46,735 bases of DNA from Microvirga sp. (GCF_014699075.1 NZ_JACXAB010000032.1:1-46735); one strand, 5' to 3'; positions 1 to 11,861 are shown, numbered from the stretch's first letter. Notes: generated by a model not told the origin, from the sequence alone. Made by a program: numbers and translations.

Positions 1-77
1 AGGGTCAAGATGAGTGAATCACGAAGCCACCACGCCGCATAGCCCCAACGACTCCGTCAGAACTGCCGTTGCTCTAG
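1..77. repeat. 77-bp terminal inverted repeat, left copy
   Basis: These 77 bases are the exact reverse complement of 46659-46735. The next base on each side differs, so identity is exactly 77. The inner boundary reads GCTCTAG. Read left to right, one frame gives a short peptide tail ending at TAG (positions 40-42), which could be the end of a transposase, but too little is present to name it. The sharp 77-base limit fits a de Bruijn graph overlap at a multicopy repeat. A real inverted repeat is also possible. Confidence 0.95.
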
Positions 78-1849
78 TCGGAAATGGAGGTCTGTCGGGT
101 TTCGAGGGCGATGATACCCTCACTGGTGGCGACAGGGCCGACATCCTCATGGGCGGTCTCGGCGCTGATATCCTTGATGGCGGCGATGGTTTCGACCTCG
201 CCAGCTATGCGCAATCTTCTGCCGGTGTCGTCGCGAACCTATCGAACGCAGCCGAGAACACTGGCGAGGCGGCGGGCGACAATTATACATTGATCGAGGG
301 CTTTCAAGGCTCGGCCTATGCCGACGAACTCACCGGCAGCAATCTGAACAATGAGCTTAACGGCAACGGCGGCAACGACACCCTGAAGGGCCGCGGTGGT
401 GCCGACTGGCTCTACGGCGGTGCCGGCTATGACTTTGCCAGCTATACGGATGCGACATACAGCGTGGTGGCGAACCTGTCCAATGCGCGAGAGAACGCCG
501 GTGATGCAGCCGGCGACGTGTACATCAGCATCGAGGCGCTCTCCGGGTCCGCTCACAACGACACGCTCACGGGCAACTGGGACGGCAACAACCTCTATGG
601 CCACAATGGCGACGACCGCCTCGTAGGCCTTGCCGGCCGCGACTACCTGGTGGGCGGCGCCGGCAACGACATGCTCATCGGCGGCACGGAGGCCGACTGG
701 CTCGTGGGCGGAGCGGGCACGGACCTGGCCGGCTACACCACAGGGGTGACCGCCAGCCTGCTTGACGCGTCGCAGAACACCGGCGACGCCGCCGGTGACA
801 CCTACGAGAGCATCGAGGGCTTGGCCGGCTCGAACTTTGCCGACCATCTCACGGGCGATCACGGCAACAACACCATCTATGGCCACCTTGGCCACGACAC
901 GATCTTCGGCCACTTCGGCAACGACCGCCTCTATGCCGGCGACGACAACGACCGGCTCGACGGCGGCTCAGGAGCCGACACGCTCAATGGCGGCGAAGGC
1001 TTCGATTATGCCGAGTACCGCACGGCGGAGTCGGGTGTGGTGGCGGATCTGCTCTACGCGGGCCGGAATACGGGCGATGCCGCAGGTGATGTGTATGTGG
1101 CGATCGAAGGTCTTGCCGGCTCGTCCTTCAGCGACGATCGGAGCGGCAACGATCTCGGCAACGAGATCTACGGCTTGGGCGGCAACGACGCTCTGGAAGG
1201 CCGCGGTGGGGCCGACTGGCTGTATGGCGGCGAAGGCCATGACTTTGCCACCTACTACGGAGCCACGGCGGGTGTTGAGGCCAACCTGTCGGAGAGCTGG
1301 CGCAACCAGGGCGAGGCGGCAGGCGATATGTACTTCTCCATCGAGGGGCTGGCGGGCTCCGCCTATGCCGACGCGCTGGGTGGCAACGAGCACTACAACG
1401 AGCTGTTCGGCCATGGCGGCAACGATCAGCTCTGGGGCTTTGGCGGCGGCGACTGGCTGGTGGGCGGGGAGGGCCACGACCTGCTGATCGGCGGGGCCGG
1501 CTCCGACTGGCTGACTGGCGGCAACGGCACCGACATCTTCCGCTTTGACGGGGTGCTGGGCGCAGGCAACGTGGATGTGGTCAACGACTTCGGCGTGGGC
1601 GGGCCTGACCTGCTGCAGCTGACGCGCAACACATTTTCGGCCTTTGCCAACCAGGGGGAGGTGTTTGGCTTCCAGCTGGCGATCGGGGCTGCGGCGACGA
1701 CGACGGCGCACCGTCTGGTGTACAACAGCGGCACCGGCGACCTGTTCTACGATGCGGACGGAGCCGGCGGTGCAGCCCAGGTGCAGTTTGCCACGCTCGG
1801 CAAGGGCCTGGCCCTCTCCGCCTCAAGCTTCGCCCTGCTCTGGCTCTGA
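14..1849 (+). CDS. RTX-type calcium-binding repeat protein, probably 5'-truncated
   Basis: The protein is built from glycine- and aspartate-rich RTX nonapeptides (GGxGxDxLx type) that bind Ca2+ as a parallel beta-roll. Five modules of about 90-130 residues recur, each with a block of the type NxGDAAGDxYxSIEGLAGS followed by RTX repeats and an ADWLYGG-like turn. The last 100 residues (DIFRFDG, VVNDFG, then a hydrophobic end in LWL) resemble the C-terminal signal of type I secreted RTX proteins. There is no N-terminal signal peptide. The GTG at 14 lies inside the 77-bp terminal repeat directly after an in-frame TGA, so the first 21 codons come from the repeat and the native N-terminus is probably missing. 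No type I secretion genes are nearby. Specific function is unknown. Confidence 0.8.
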   Translation: MNHEATTPHSPNDSVRTAVALVGNGGLSGFEGDDTLTGGDRADILMGGLGADILDGGDGFDLASYAQSSAGVVANLSNAAENTGEAAGDNYTLIEGFQGSAYADELTGSNLNNELNGNGGNDTLKGRGGADWLYGGAGYDFASYTDATYSVVANLSNARENAGDAAGDVYISIEALSGSAHNDTLTGNWDGNNLYGHNGDDRLVGLAGRDYLVGGAGNDMLIGGTEADWLVGGAGTDLAGYTTGVTASLLDASQNTGDAAGDTYESIEGLAGSNFADHLTGDHGNNTIYGHLGHDTIFGHFGNDRLYAGDDNDRLDGGSGADTLNGGEGFDYAEYRTAESGVVADLLYAGRNTGDAAGDVYVAIEGLAGSSFSDDRSGNDLGNEIYGLGGNDALEGRGGADWLYGGEGHDFATYYGATAGVEANLSESWRNQGEAAGDMYFSIEGLAGSAYADALGGNEHYNELFGHGGNDQLWGFGGGDWLVGGEGHDLLIGGAGSDWLTGGNGTDIFRFDGVLGAGNVDVVNDFGVGGPDLLQLTRNTFSAFANQGEVFGFQLAIGAAATTTAHRLVYNSGTGDLFYDADGAGGAAQVQFATLGKGLALSASSFALLWL

Positions 1850-1875
1850 ACACAACATACAGCTCAAGTCATAGA

Positions 1876-1907
1876 AAAAGGCCGGTGTCTCACGACACCG
1901 GCCTTTT
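1876..1907 (+). terminator. Rho-independent terminator, bidirectional
   Basis: A perfect 10-bp GC-rich stem (GGCCGGTGTC with GACACCGGCC, loop TCAC) is flanked by AAAA on the left and TTTT on the right. It sits between the convergent RTX gene and the minus-strand histidine kinase and can serve both. Confidence 0.9.
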
Positions 1908-1936
1908 GCATTGAGAGCGTCGAAGGTGAAAGCGCC

Positions 1937-4264
<2,328 letters not shown>

Positions 4265-4455
4265 GCGATGCTTCCTCCGGAACCATTTGCGTCCTGTTTC
4301 GGAGGACGTGCCGCATCTCTCCGAATCACTAACAATAGAATCTTGAGCGGGTGATTTGTCTAGTTAGTAGAACCCGAAGGTTAATAAAAAATTTCCTATG
4401 TCGCGTTCCCTTGGGGAAATCTGGGACAACCTCATAACCTCTTCATCCATATAGG

Positions 4456-7107
4456 TTATTTCGATTGGCTTTCCTCAAGGGACCGGCTCACGATATCCCC
4501 TACATCGCGGGAAAGATTGGGCTTTTGCGCGATGGAGCGCAGGGCCTCTTCCGCATGTTTCCGCCGGCCGTTTTCCATCATCCGCCAGGTGCTGAAAGCG
4601 GTGAGAAGCCGGGCGGCCAGTTGCGGGTTCAGCTCGTCCGCGCGCAGGACGATCGAGGCGAGGAGCCGGTAGCCAGCGCCGTCTGCTCTGTTGAACTGAA
4701 CCTGGTTCAGCATGGCAAAGCTGCCGATCAGCGAGCGCACCCGATTGGGGTTGCTGATGGAAAAGGCGGGATGCTGCATTAGGTTCTTCACCCGCTCAAG
4801 GGTTTCATCCTCGGGGATCGCAGCCTGCAGCGTGAACCATTTATCGATGACGAGAGGCTCGTTGCGGTAGCGCTCCCCGAACCAGGCGATGGCGTCCTCG
4901 CGCACAGTTCCGGGAATGGTCGTGAGCACGCTGAGCGAGGCGAGACGGTCCGTCATGTTGGTTGCGGACTGAAGTTGTTCCGAGGCCAGCGCTTCACCGG
5001 CACCGGGATCGGCTGCGGCAAGAAGATCGAGGCAGGCATTACGCAGGCTCCTGCGTCCGGCGCTGGCCGCATCCGGGCTGTAGGGGCCTGAATCGGTGAA
5101 GGTCGCATAGATGCGCTGCAGGCGCTCGGCACCGGCCACTCCGATGCGCCGGCGCAGCTCAGCACGGGCGCGGTGGATCGCATCCGGGTTCACATCCTGG
5201 CCGATCTCCTGCGCGATGTCGGCCTCGCTCGGAAGGGTCATGACGAGAGCCGCAAAGGCCGGATCGTTTTCCGCATCCCTGTCGATGAAGGCGCAGAGGG
5301 CGGTCGAGAATGCGTCGGTCTCCTCGACTGCAACCTGACCGTCGACGGAGAGGGAGGCCAGCAGCCGCATGGCAACGGTCTGTGCCGCCTGCCAGCGGTT
5401 GAACGCGTCCGTGTCGTGCTTCAGGAGAACGAGCAGTTCCTCGTTGGGCAGATCGAGCGAGACCTTCACCGGAGCCGAGAAGCCCCGGAAAAGGGACGGA
5501 ACCGGCAGGGACGTCACGCCCGTGAAGGTAATGCTGTCGGCTGCCTTGTCGAGCAGGAACACGCCCCGGTCGTCCACCCGGTCGCAGGTGGCAGCCAGGG
5601 GCGATCCGTCATGCGAGACGAGACCGAGCGTGACCGGAATGGCCATGGGTTGCTTTGTCGCCTGCCCCGGTGTCGGGGGCGTGCTCTGGGTGAAATCGAC
5701 ACGATAGGTCTGCGCCGCCTCGTCGTAGTGGCTCTTGACCGTCACGCGAGGCGTTCCGGACTGCTTGTACCAGCGGGCGAAATGCGACAGGTCGCGGCCT
5801 GTGACCTCCGCGAAGCTGTTGAGAAAATCCTCGACCGTCGCGGCCGTGCCGTCGCAGCGCTCGAAATAGAGATCCATGCCGCGCCGGAAATCCTCCTCGC
5901 CGATGATCGTCTTGAGCATGCGGACGATCTCCGCGCCCTTCTCGTAGACCGTGGCGGTGTAGAAGTTGTTGATCTCGCGATACTGGTTCGGGCGCACCGG
6001 ATGGGAGAGGGGGCTCGAATCCTCCAGGAACTGCCGGGCTCGCAGGGTCTTCACCTCGGCGATGCGATGCACCGGGCGGGAGCGCTCATCGGAAGAGAAC
6101 TCCTGATCGCGGAAGACCGTCAGGCCCTCCTTGAGGCAGAGCTGGAACCAGTCGCGGCAGGTGACGCGGTTGCCGGACCAGTTGTGGAAATACTCGTGCG
6201 CGATGATCGCCTCGATATGAGCATAATCCATGTCAGTGGCGGTCTCATGGGATGCCAGCACGAATTTATCGTTGAAGATGTTGAGGCCCTTGTTCTCCAT
6301 GGCTCCCATATTGAAATCCGACACGGCCACGATGTTGAACACGTCGAGGTCGTATTCCCGGCCGAAGGCCTGCTCGTCCCAGCGCATGGAGCGCTCAAGC
6401 GCATCCAGGGCATAATCGGCACGGTTCTCCTTGCCGGGCTCCACATAGATCGCAAGCTCCACCTCGCGCCCACTCATGGTGGTGAAGCTCTTGGCGACCC
6501 GGCCAAGCCGGCCTCCGACCAGAGCGAAGAGATAGGACGGCTTGGGATGCGGATCGTGCCAGACGGCGTAGAGCCGGCCGGTGTCGTCGATCGATCCGCT
6601 CTCGACGGGGTTGCCGTTGCCGAGGAGAACGGGAGCTTCCTCGCGGTCGGCCTCGATGCGCGTGGTATAAACGGAGAGAACGTCGGGCCGGTCGAGGAAA
6701 TAGGTGATGCGCCGGAAGCCTTCCGCCTCGCATTGCGTGCAGTAGTTGCCGCTGGAGCGGTAGAGGCCCATGAGCTTGGTGTTCGCCGTCGGGTTGATCT
6801 CGGTCTCGATGGTCAGGGTGAACGCCTGCCGCGGCGCCTGCGCGATGGTGAGCGAATGCGGCGAGGCCTCGAACTCGTCGTCCGATAGGACGCGTCCGTC
6901 CAGTGCCACGGATCTCAGGTTCAACTCGTCGCCGTCGAGGACCAGGGGCGCATCGGAGCGCCCGGCCGGATTGGGCCTCATGACGAGCGTCGCGGTCACC
7001 CTGGTCTCCGTCGGGTGCAGCTTCACGTCGAGATCAACATGGTCGATCAGGAAGTCGCTGGGCCTGTAATCCTCAAGGCGAATGACGGAGGCTGTCTCGG
7101 TGCGCAT
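4456..7107 (-). CDS. pepN: Aminopeptidase N (M1 zinc metallopeptidase)
   Basis: This 883-residue cytosolic peptidase releases N-terminal amino acids from peptides. The exopeptidase motif GAMEN is at 268-272, the zinc site HEYFH at 304-308 and the third zinc ligand Glu327 in KEGLT. The remaining domains (beta-sandwich and C-terminal alpha-solenoid) follow in the usual order, and the length matches E. coli PepN (about 870). The start ATG at 7107 has only a weak ribosome site. The upstream gap to gloA (7108-7300) is divergent and should hold both promoters. The long open frame on the opposite strand is a shadow. Confidence 0.97.
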   Translation of the reverse strand: MRTETASVIRLEDYRPSDFLIDHVDLDVKLHPTETRVTATLVMRPNPAGRSDAPLVLDGDELNLRSVALDGRVLSDDEFEASPHSLTIAQAPRQAFTLTIETEINPTANTKLMGLYRSSGNYCTQCEAEGFRRITYFLDRPDVLSVYTTRIEADREEAPVLLGNGNPVESGSIDDTGRLYAVWHDPHPKPSYLFALVGGRLGRVAKSFTTMSGREVELAIYVEPGKENRADYALDALERSMRWDEQAFGREYDLDVFNIVAVSDFNMGAMENKGLNIFNDKFVLASHETATDMDYAHIEAIIAHEYFHNWSGNRVTCRDWFQLCLKEGLTVFRDQEFSSDERSRPVHRIAEVKTLRARQFLEDSSPLSHPVRPNQYREINNFYTATVYEKGAEIVRMLKTIIGEEDFRRGMDLYFERCDGTAATVEDFLNSFAEVTGRDLSHFARWYKQSGTPRVTVKSHYDEAAQTYRVDFTQSTPPTPGQATKQPMAIPVTLGLVSHDGSPLAATCDRVDDRGVFLLDKAADSITFTGVTSLPVPSLFRGFSAPVKVSLDLPNEELLVLLKHDTDAFNRWQAAQTVAMRLLASLSVDGQVAVEETDAFSTALCAFIDRDAENDPAFAALVMTLPSEADIAQEIGQDVNPDAIHRARAELRRRIGVAGAERLQRIYATFTDSGPYSPDAASAGRRSLRNACLDLLAAADPGAGEALASEQLQSATNMTDRLASLSVLTTIPGTVREDAIAWFGERYRNEPLVIDKWFTLQAAIPEDETLERVKNLMQHPAFSISNPNRVRSLIGSFAMLNQVQFNRADGAGYRLLASIVLRADELNPQLAARLLTAFSTWRMMENGRRKHAEEALRSIAQKPNLSRDVGDIVSRSLEESQSK

Positions 7108-7300
7108 CGGGTACCCGTATGAAACGAAGTTGCGTTGGTTCTAGGGCCTTGGGGAGGGACCGCCAGTCTGCTTGGCGCAGCAACGCTTAAAAGTCACGGG
7201 ATCTTGGCCAAATCCAAGGCTTTTTCCGCGCAACAAAATGGTACCCCTTGATCTCCGGACGAAATACGCCATCACGTGAACTCCGCTCACGGAGACGATC

Positions 7301-7741
7301 ATGGAATACCTGCACACGATGGTTCGCGTCTCGAACCTCGAACAATCCCTCGATTTCTTCTGCAACAAGTTCGGCCTGGTCGAAGTCCGCCGGATCGAAA
7401 ACGAGAAGGGCCGCTTCACCCTCGTATTCCTGGCGGCGCCCGGCGACGTGGATAAGGCCCAGGACACCAGGGCGCCGCTGCTCGAGCTGACCTACAACTG
7501 GGACGAGCACGACTATGCCGGCGGTCGGAACTTCGGCCATCTCGCCTACCGGGTCGACGATATCTATGAAACCTGCCAGAGGCTGATGGATGCGGGCGTG
7601 ACCATCAACCGTCCGCCCCGCGACGGCTACATGGCCTTCGTGAAGACCCCCGACAACATCTCCATCGAGCTGCTCCAGCGCGGCGAACCCAAGCCCTCGC
7701 AGGAGCCCTGGGCCTCCATGGCCAATACGGGCACCTGGTAA
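7301..7741 (+). CDS. gloA: Lactoylglutathione lyase (glyoxalase I)
   Basis: The enzyme isomerises the hemithioacetal of methylglyoxal and glutathione to S-lactoylglutathione. The metal ligands are visible at His5, Glu62, His80 and Glu123, matching His5, Glu56, His74 and Glu122 of E. coli GloA. Length is 146 residues against about 135 for E. coli. The pattern suggests the Ni2+-dependent bacterial class. A GGAG site precedes the ATG. It is divergent from pepN and stands apart from the xdh genes that follow about 110 bases later. A glutathione reductase gene occurs at 35.7 kb. Confidence 0.95.
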   Translation: MEYLHTMVRVSNLEQSLDFFCNKFGLVEVRRIENEKGRFTLVFLAAPGDVDKAQDTRAPLLELTYNWDEHDYAGGRNFGHLAYRVDDIYETCQRLMDAGVTINRPPRDGYMAFVKTPDNISIELLQRGEPKPSQEPWASMANTGTW

Positions 7742-7802
7742 CCTTAGCGCTCGGCTGCCCCCTCAACGGCCCCTTGGCGAAAAGGTCTTGCTCCGCCATT
7801 CT

Positions 7803-7829
7803 ACCCGGCCCACCATAATAAAGCCGGGT
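7803..7829 (+). promoter_or_regulatory. Hairpin just upstream of xdhA
   Basis: ACCCGGC (7803-7809) pairs perfectly with GCCGGGT (7823-7829) around a 13-base AT-rich loop. It ends about 20 bases before the xdhA GTG and lies beside its GGAGGA ribosome site. There is no T-run, so it is not a simple terminator. It could be an operator or an mRNA element, or coincidental. Confidence 0.3.
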
Positions 7830-7849
7830 CGAACCGGCGGAGGAACATC

Positions 7850-9331
7850 GTGGTACGAGACACAATCCGCTTCTGGCGACAGGGACGAGCAGTCGAGGTT
7901 TCGGGCTTCCATCCGCGCACCACGCTTCTGGACTATTTAAGGCTTCAGGAGCGTCGCGTGGGCACCAAGGAGGGTTGCGCGGAGGGCGATTGCGGCGCCT
8001 GCACCGTGGCTCTGGGCCGGCTGCGCGGCGGGCGGGTGCATTACGAGCCGGTCAATGCCTGCATCCTGCTCCTCGGCCAGATCGACGGAGCCGAGCTCAT
8101 CACGGTCGAAGATCTCGCGGCTGGCGGCGAACTGCATCCTGTGCAGACTGCCATGGTGGACGCACACGGCTCCCAATGCGGCTTCTGCACCCCTGGCATC
8201 GTGATGAGCCTCTTTACGCTCTATCACGCGGGCGAGCGGCCCCTGAGCCGCGAGGCCGTCAACGATGCGCTTGCCGGCAATCTCTGCCGCTGCACGGGCT
8301 ACCGGCCCATCGTCGATGCAGCCCTGCAGGCCTGCGGCGAAGCGCCCAACGATTCATTCGCCGCGAACATCGAGCAGAACGTGCAGGGTCCGACGGCGCT
8401 CTCTGATGGGCAGGATGTCTTCATCGGTGACGAGACACGCTTCTTTGCGGCGCCTGCCAGTGAAGATTCCCTTGCGGCACTTTACGCGCGGCACCCCGAC
8501 GCCACCCTGGTGGCCGGCTGCACGGATGTGGGGCTGTGGATCACGAAGGGCATGGCCGAGATCGAGAAGGTGATCTGGCTCGGGCGCGTGACAGGCCTCG
8601 ATAACATCGAGGAGACCTCAGATGTGCTTGGCATCGGCGCGACTGTCACCCATGCCGAGGCTCACCCGTCGCTTGCCCGCATCGATCCCGATCTTGGCGA
8701 GCTCATGCGCCGCTTCGGATCCTGGCAGGTGCGCGCTTCCGGCACCGTGGGCGGCAACATCGCCAACGGCTCGCCCATCGGCGATCTCGCGCCCGCGCTG
8801 ATCGCATTGGGCTCCGTGCTCGAGCTGCGCCACGGCGATGCCACGCGCACCATGCCGCTTGAAAATTTCTTCATCGCCTATCGCAAGCAGGACCGCGTGC
8901 CCGGCGAGTTCGTGCGCCGCATCACGGTGCCGAAGTTGCGAGCCGATGAAGCCTTCCGCGCCTACAAGGTCTCCAAGCGTTTCGATGAGGACATCTCGTC
9001 CGCGATGGGCGCCTTCAAGTTCACGCTCGATGGGCGACGCATTTCTGAGGCTCGCGTGGCCTTCGGTGGTATGGCGGCGACTCCGAAGCGGGCGTTCGAG
9101 ACGGAGCAGGCACTTGTTGGTCTCTCGCTTGATGAGCCCTCGACTTGGGGCGAGGCCATGGCGGCGATTGCGCGTGATTACCAGCCTCTCGACGATCATA
9201 GATCCTCAGCTGCGTATCGCGCCACGGTGGCGCGCAACCTCGTGTTCAAGGCCTTGAGCGAGACCGCATCGGGCGAGACCCGCGCCACGCGCATCATCGG
9301 CCAGCGCGACGCGCTCCAGGCGGCGGAGTAG
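7850..9331 (+). CDS. xdhA: Xanthine dehydrogenase small subunit (2Fe-2S/FAD)
   Basis: XdhA carries electrons from the molybdenum site of XdhB to NAD+. The N-terminal ferredoxin-like cluster has Cys43, Cys48, Cys51 and Cys71. The second cluster has Cys110, Cys113, Cys146 and Cys148 (CGFC and LCRC motifs). The FAD-binding domain (about 190-370, with VAGCTDVG) and a C-terminal CO-dehydrogenase-flavoprotein-type domain follow. Length is 493 residues, as expected for the two-subunit bacterial form. Translation starts at GTG with GGAGGA eight bases upstream. The xdhB start follows after 4 bases, so the subunits are made from one operon with xdhC and guanine deaminase. Confidence 0.97.
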   Translation: MVRDTIRFWRQGRAVEVSGFHPRTTLLDYLRLQERRVGTKEGCAEGDCGACTVALGRLRGGRVHYEPVNACILLLGQIDGAELITVEDLAAGGELHPVQTAMVDAHGSQCGFCTPGIVMSLFTLYHAGERPLSREAVNDALAGNLCRCTGYRPIVDAALQACGEAPNDSFAANIEQNVQGPTALSDGQDVFIGDETRFFAAPASEDSLAALYARHPDATLVAGCTDVGLWITKGMAEIEKVIWLGRVTGLDNIEETSDVLGIGATVTHAEAHPSLARIDPDLGELMRRFGSWQVRASGTVGGNIANGSPIGDLAPALIALGSVLELRHGDATRTMPLENFFIAYRKQDRVPGEFVRRITVPKLRADEAFRAYKVSKRFDEDISSAMGAFKFTLDGRRISEARVAFGGMAATPKRAFETEQALVGLSLDEPSTWGEAMAAIARDYQPLDDHRSSAAYRATVARNLVFKALSETASGETRATRIIGQRDALQAAE

Positions 9332-9335
9332 GGCG

Positions 9336-11861
9336 ATGAACGAGCAGCCAAAACTCGGCGCCCATTCCACCTCCCCCTTGAGGGGGGAGGTTGCGCCGGA
9401 GGCGCAGGAGGGGGTGGGAAACTCCACATCTGCGAATGTCACGCTGTCACCCCACCCCGGATCGCTGACGCGCTCCGACCCTCCCCCACCCAAGTCAGAA
9501 GCATCTGACTTGGGCAGGCAAGAACGGATCTCGGGAACACCCGAGATCCGGGGGGAGGATATCGAAGTCCTGCGCCACGTTCGCAAACCCCTGCCGCACG
9601 ATTCCGGTCCGAAGCACGTTCAGGGCGTCGCGCAGTACATCGACGACATCCGCGAGCCCGAAGGCACGCTGCATGTGGCCATCGGCCAGTCGCCGAAAGC
9701 GCGCGGGCGGCTGATCTCCCTTGATGTCTCCGCCGTACGCGCTGTGCCCGGAGTCGTGGCGGTGCTCACAGCTGCCGACATACCCGGCAAGAATGACGTG
9801 TCGCCCGCCTTCGGCGACGATCCGCTCTTCGTCAACACCGAGATCGGTTTCTTAGGCCAGGCACTCTTTGCCGTCGTGGCCACGAGCCGTGACACCGCGC
9901 GCCGCGCGGTCAAAAAAGCCGTGATGGAGATCGAAGCCGAGACGCCGAGCGTCACGGTCGAGGATGCACTGGAGCGCCAGGAGACAGTACTGCCGGACTA
10001 CGCATACGGCCGCGGCGATCCGGCTGCCGTCATCGCTCAGGCGCCGAAGAGGCTGGAAGGTCAGTTCCGCGTCGGCGGGCAGGAGCATTTCTATCTCGAA
10101 GGCCAGGTCGCCATGGCGATCCCGGGCGAGGACGGCGACATTCACGTCTATTCCTCGACCCAGCATCCTACGGAAGTGCAGCACGTGGTTGCCCGCGTGC
10201 TCGACATTCCCGATGCCTACGTCATCTGCGAGACGCGCCGCATGGGCGGCGGCTTCGGCGGCAAGGAAAGCCAGGCGACGCAATGGGCCGTCACCGCAGC
10301 ACTCGCAGCGCGTGTGACCGGGCGCCCGTGCAAGCTGCGCCTCGACCGGGACGATGACTTCATCCTCACGGGCAAGCGCCACGACTTCCGCTGCGACTGG
10401 AAGGTCGGCGTCGACGAGAAGGGGCGCATCCAGGGCTATGCGGTCGATCTCTTGGCCCGCTGCGGTTATTCGGCGGATCTCTCCGCCGGCGTGGTGGATC
10501 GCGCCATGTTCCACGCGGACAATGCCTATTGGATGCCGGCCGTCCATATCGCCTCGAAGCGGCTCAAGACCAACACCGTGTCCAACACGGCCTTCCGTGG
10601 CTTCGGCGGTCCACAGGGCATGCTCGCCATCGAGCACGTGATGGACCAGATCGCCTGGGCGACGGGTCGCGATCCGCTCGACGTACGCTATGCCAACTTC
10701 TACCGGCCGGGCGAGAACGTCACGCCCTACGGCATGGAGGTGGAGGAGACCGACACACTGGTCAATCTCGTGCGCACGTTGGAAGAGACCTCGAACTACC
10801 GCGCGCGCCGCGAGGAAATCGCGGCCTTCAATGCCGCCTCGCCGATCATGAAGCGCGGGCTGGCGCTCACGCCGGTGAAGTTCGGCATCAGCTTCACGCT
10901 CACGCACATGAATCAGGCCGGCGCGCTGGTGCATGTGTATCAGGACGGCTCCGTGCATCTGAACCACGGCGGCACCGAGATGGGGCAGGGGCTCTACATC
11001 AAGGTGGCGCAGGTGGTGGCGGAGGAATTCGGCATCGCCATGGAGCGTGTGCGCATCACCGCGACCACGACCGCGAAGGTGCCCAACACCTCGCCGACGG
11101 CCGCCTCATCCGGTTCCGATCTCAACGGCATGGCCGCAAAGGTCGCAGCGGGCGCGATCAAGAAGCGCATGATCGCTTATGCGTCCGAGGCCTACGGGGT
11201 GCCGGAGGAGCAGATCGAATTCCGCGACGACCGGGTGTTCATCGGCAATGAGAGCGTGCCATTCGACGAGATGGCGAAGAAATGCATCGCAGCCCGCGTG
11301 CAGCTTTCCGAGGCGGGGCATTACAAGACGCCGAAGATCACCTGGGACCGCGCCAAGGGAACGGGCCGGCCGTTCTTCTACTTCGCCTATGGGGCTGCCT
11401 GCTCCGAGGTGATCATCGACACGCTCACGGGCGAGAACCGCCTCCTGCGCACGGACATTCTCCATGATGTCGGCCGTTCCTTAAATCCGGCTATCGACAT
11501 CGGCCAGATCGAGGGCGGCTTCGTACAGGGCATGGGCTGGCTCACCACCGAGGAACTGGTGTTTGCCAAGGATGGGCGACTGCTCACGCACGCACCCTCC
11601 ACCTACAAGATCCCGGTGGCGTCCGACGTGCCTGCCGCCTTCAACGTGGCGCTCTATCCCAACACCAACCGGGAGGAGACGATCTATCGGTCGAAGGCCG
11701 TGGGCGAGCCGCCTGTGATGCTGGCCAACAGCGTCTTCTGCGCGCTTGCCGATGCCATCCACGCGCTTGATGCATCGAAGCCCGTGCCGCTCCATGCGCC
11801 TGCCACGCCGGAGGCGATCCTGCGTGCCTGCGAGGCGCTGCGGGGGAGGCCCATGGGGTGA
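9336..11861 (+). CDS. xdhB: Xanthine dehydrogenase molybdenum-binding subunit with N-terminal repeat insertion
   Basis: XdhB hydroxylates hypoxanthine and xanthine to urate at the molybdenum cofactor. The signature GGGFGGKES is at 304-312, and the catalytic Glu is expected at Glu791 in VGEPPVML. At 841 residues it is about 65 longer than usual. The surplus is residues about 9-73, encoded by palindromic repeats (separate entry), after which the typical start (RKPLPHDSGPKHV) appears. Without the insert the length would be about 776, close to the family norm. An ATG further in cannot easily replace the start, because the ATG at 9336 is correctly spaced after xdhA. The stop overlaps the xdhC start. 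Confidence 0.96.
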   Translation: MNEQPKLGAHSTSPLRGEVAPEAQEGVGNSTSANVTLSPHPGSLTRSDPPPPKSEASDLGRQERISGTPEIRGEDIEVLRHVRKPLPHDSGPKHVQGVAQYIDDIREPEGTLHVAIGQSPKARGRLISLDVSAVRAVPGVVAVLTAADIPGKNDVSPAFGDDPLFVNTEIGFLGQALFAVVATSRDTARRAVKKAVMEIEAETPSVTVEDALERQETVLPDYAYGRGDPAAVIAQAPKRLEGQFRVGGQEHFYLEGQVAMAIPGEDGDIHVYSSTQHPTEVQHVVARVLDIPDAYVICETRRMGGGFGGKESQATQWAVTAALAARVTGRPCKLRLDRDDDFILTGKRHDFRCDWKVGVDEKGRIQGYAVDLLARCGYSADLSAGVVDRAMFHADNAYWMPAVHIASKRLKTNTVSNTAFRGFGGPQGMLAIEHVMDQIAWATGRDPLDVRYANFYRPGENVTPYGMEVEETDTLVNLVRTLEETSNYRARREEIAAFNAASPIMKRGLALTPVKFGISFTLTHMNQAGALVHVYQDGSVHLNHGGTEMGQGLYIKVAQVVAEEFGIAMERVRITATTTAKVPNTSPTAASSGSDLNGMAAKVAAGAIKKRMIAYASEAYGVPEEQIEFRDDRVFIGNESVPFDEMAKKCIAARVQLSEAGHYKTPKITWDRAKGTGRPFFYFAYGAACSEVIIDTLTGENRLLRTDILHDVGRSLNPAIDIGQIEGGFVQGMGWLTTEELVFAKDGRLLTHAPSTYKIPVASDVPAAFNVALYPNTNREETIYRSKAVGEPPVMLANSVFCALADAIHALDASKPVPLHAPATPEAILRACEALRGRPMG
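9365..9550. repeat. Palindromic repeat cluster inside the xdhB coding region
   Basis: Several hairpins lie within xdhB. TTCCACCTCCCCC at 9365-9377 pairs imperfectly with 9408-9420 and encloses the stem TGCGCC/GGCGCA (9392-9406). Two perfect 11-bp stems follow: 9489-9499 with 9504-9514 (CCCAAGTCAGA) and 9525-9535 with 9540-9550 (CGGATCTCGGG). The C-rich part resembles the intergenic element at 40770-40929. All of it is open in the xdhB frame and encodes a low-complexity peptide containing TSPLRGEV. Confidence 0.9.

Noticed and set aside
239..913. Open frames opposite the RTX gene (also 968-1711)
   Set aside because: They mirror the repetitive RTX codons and show no independent features.
5173..6888. 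A 571-codon open frame opposite pepN
   Set aside because: It is a shadow of a gene with intact catalytic motifs.
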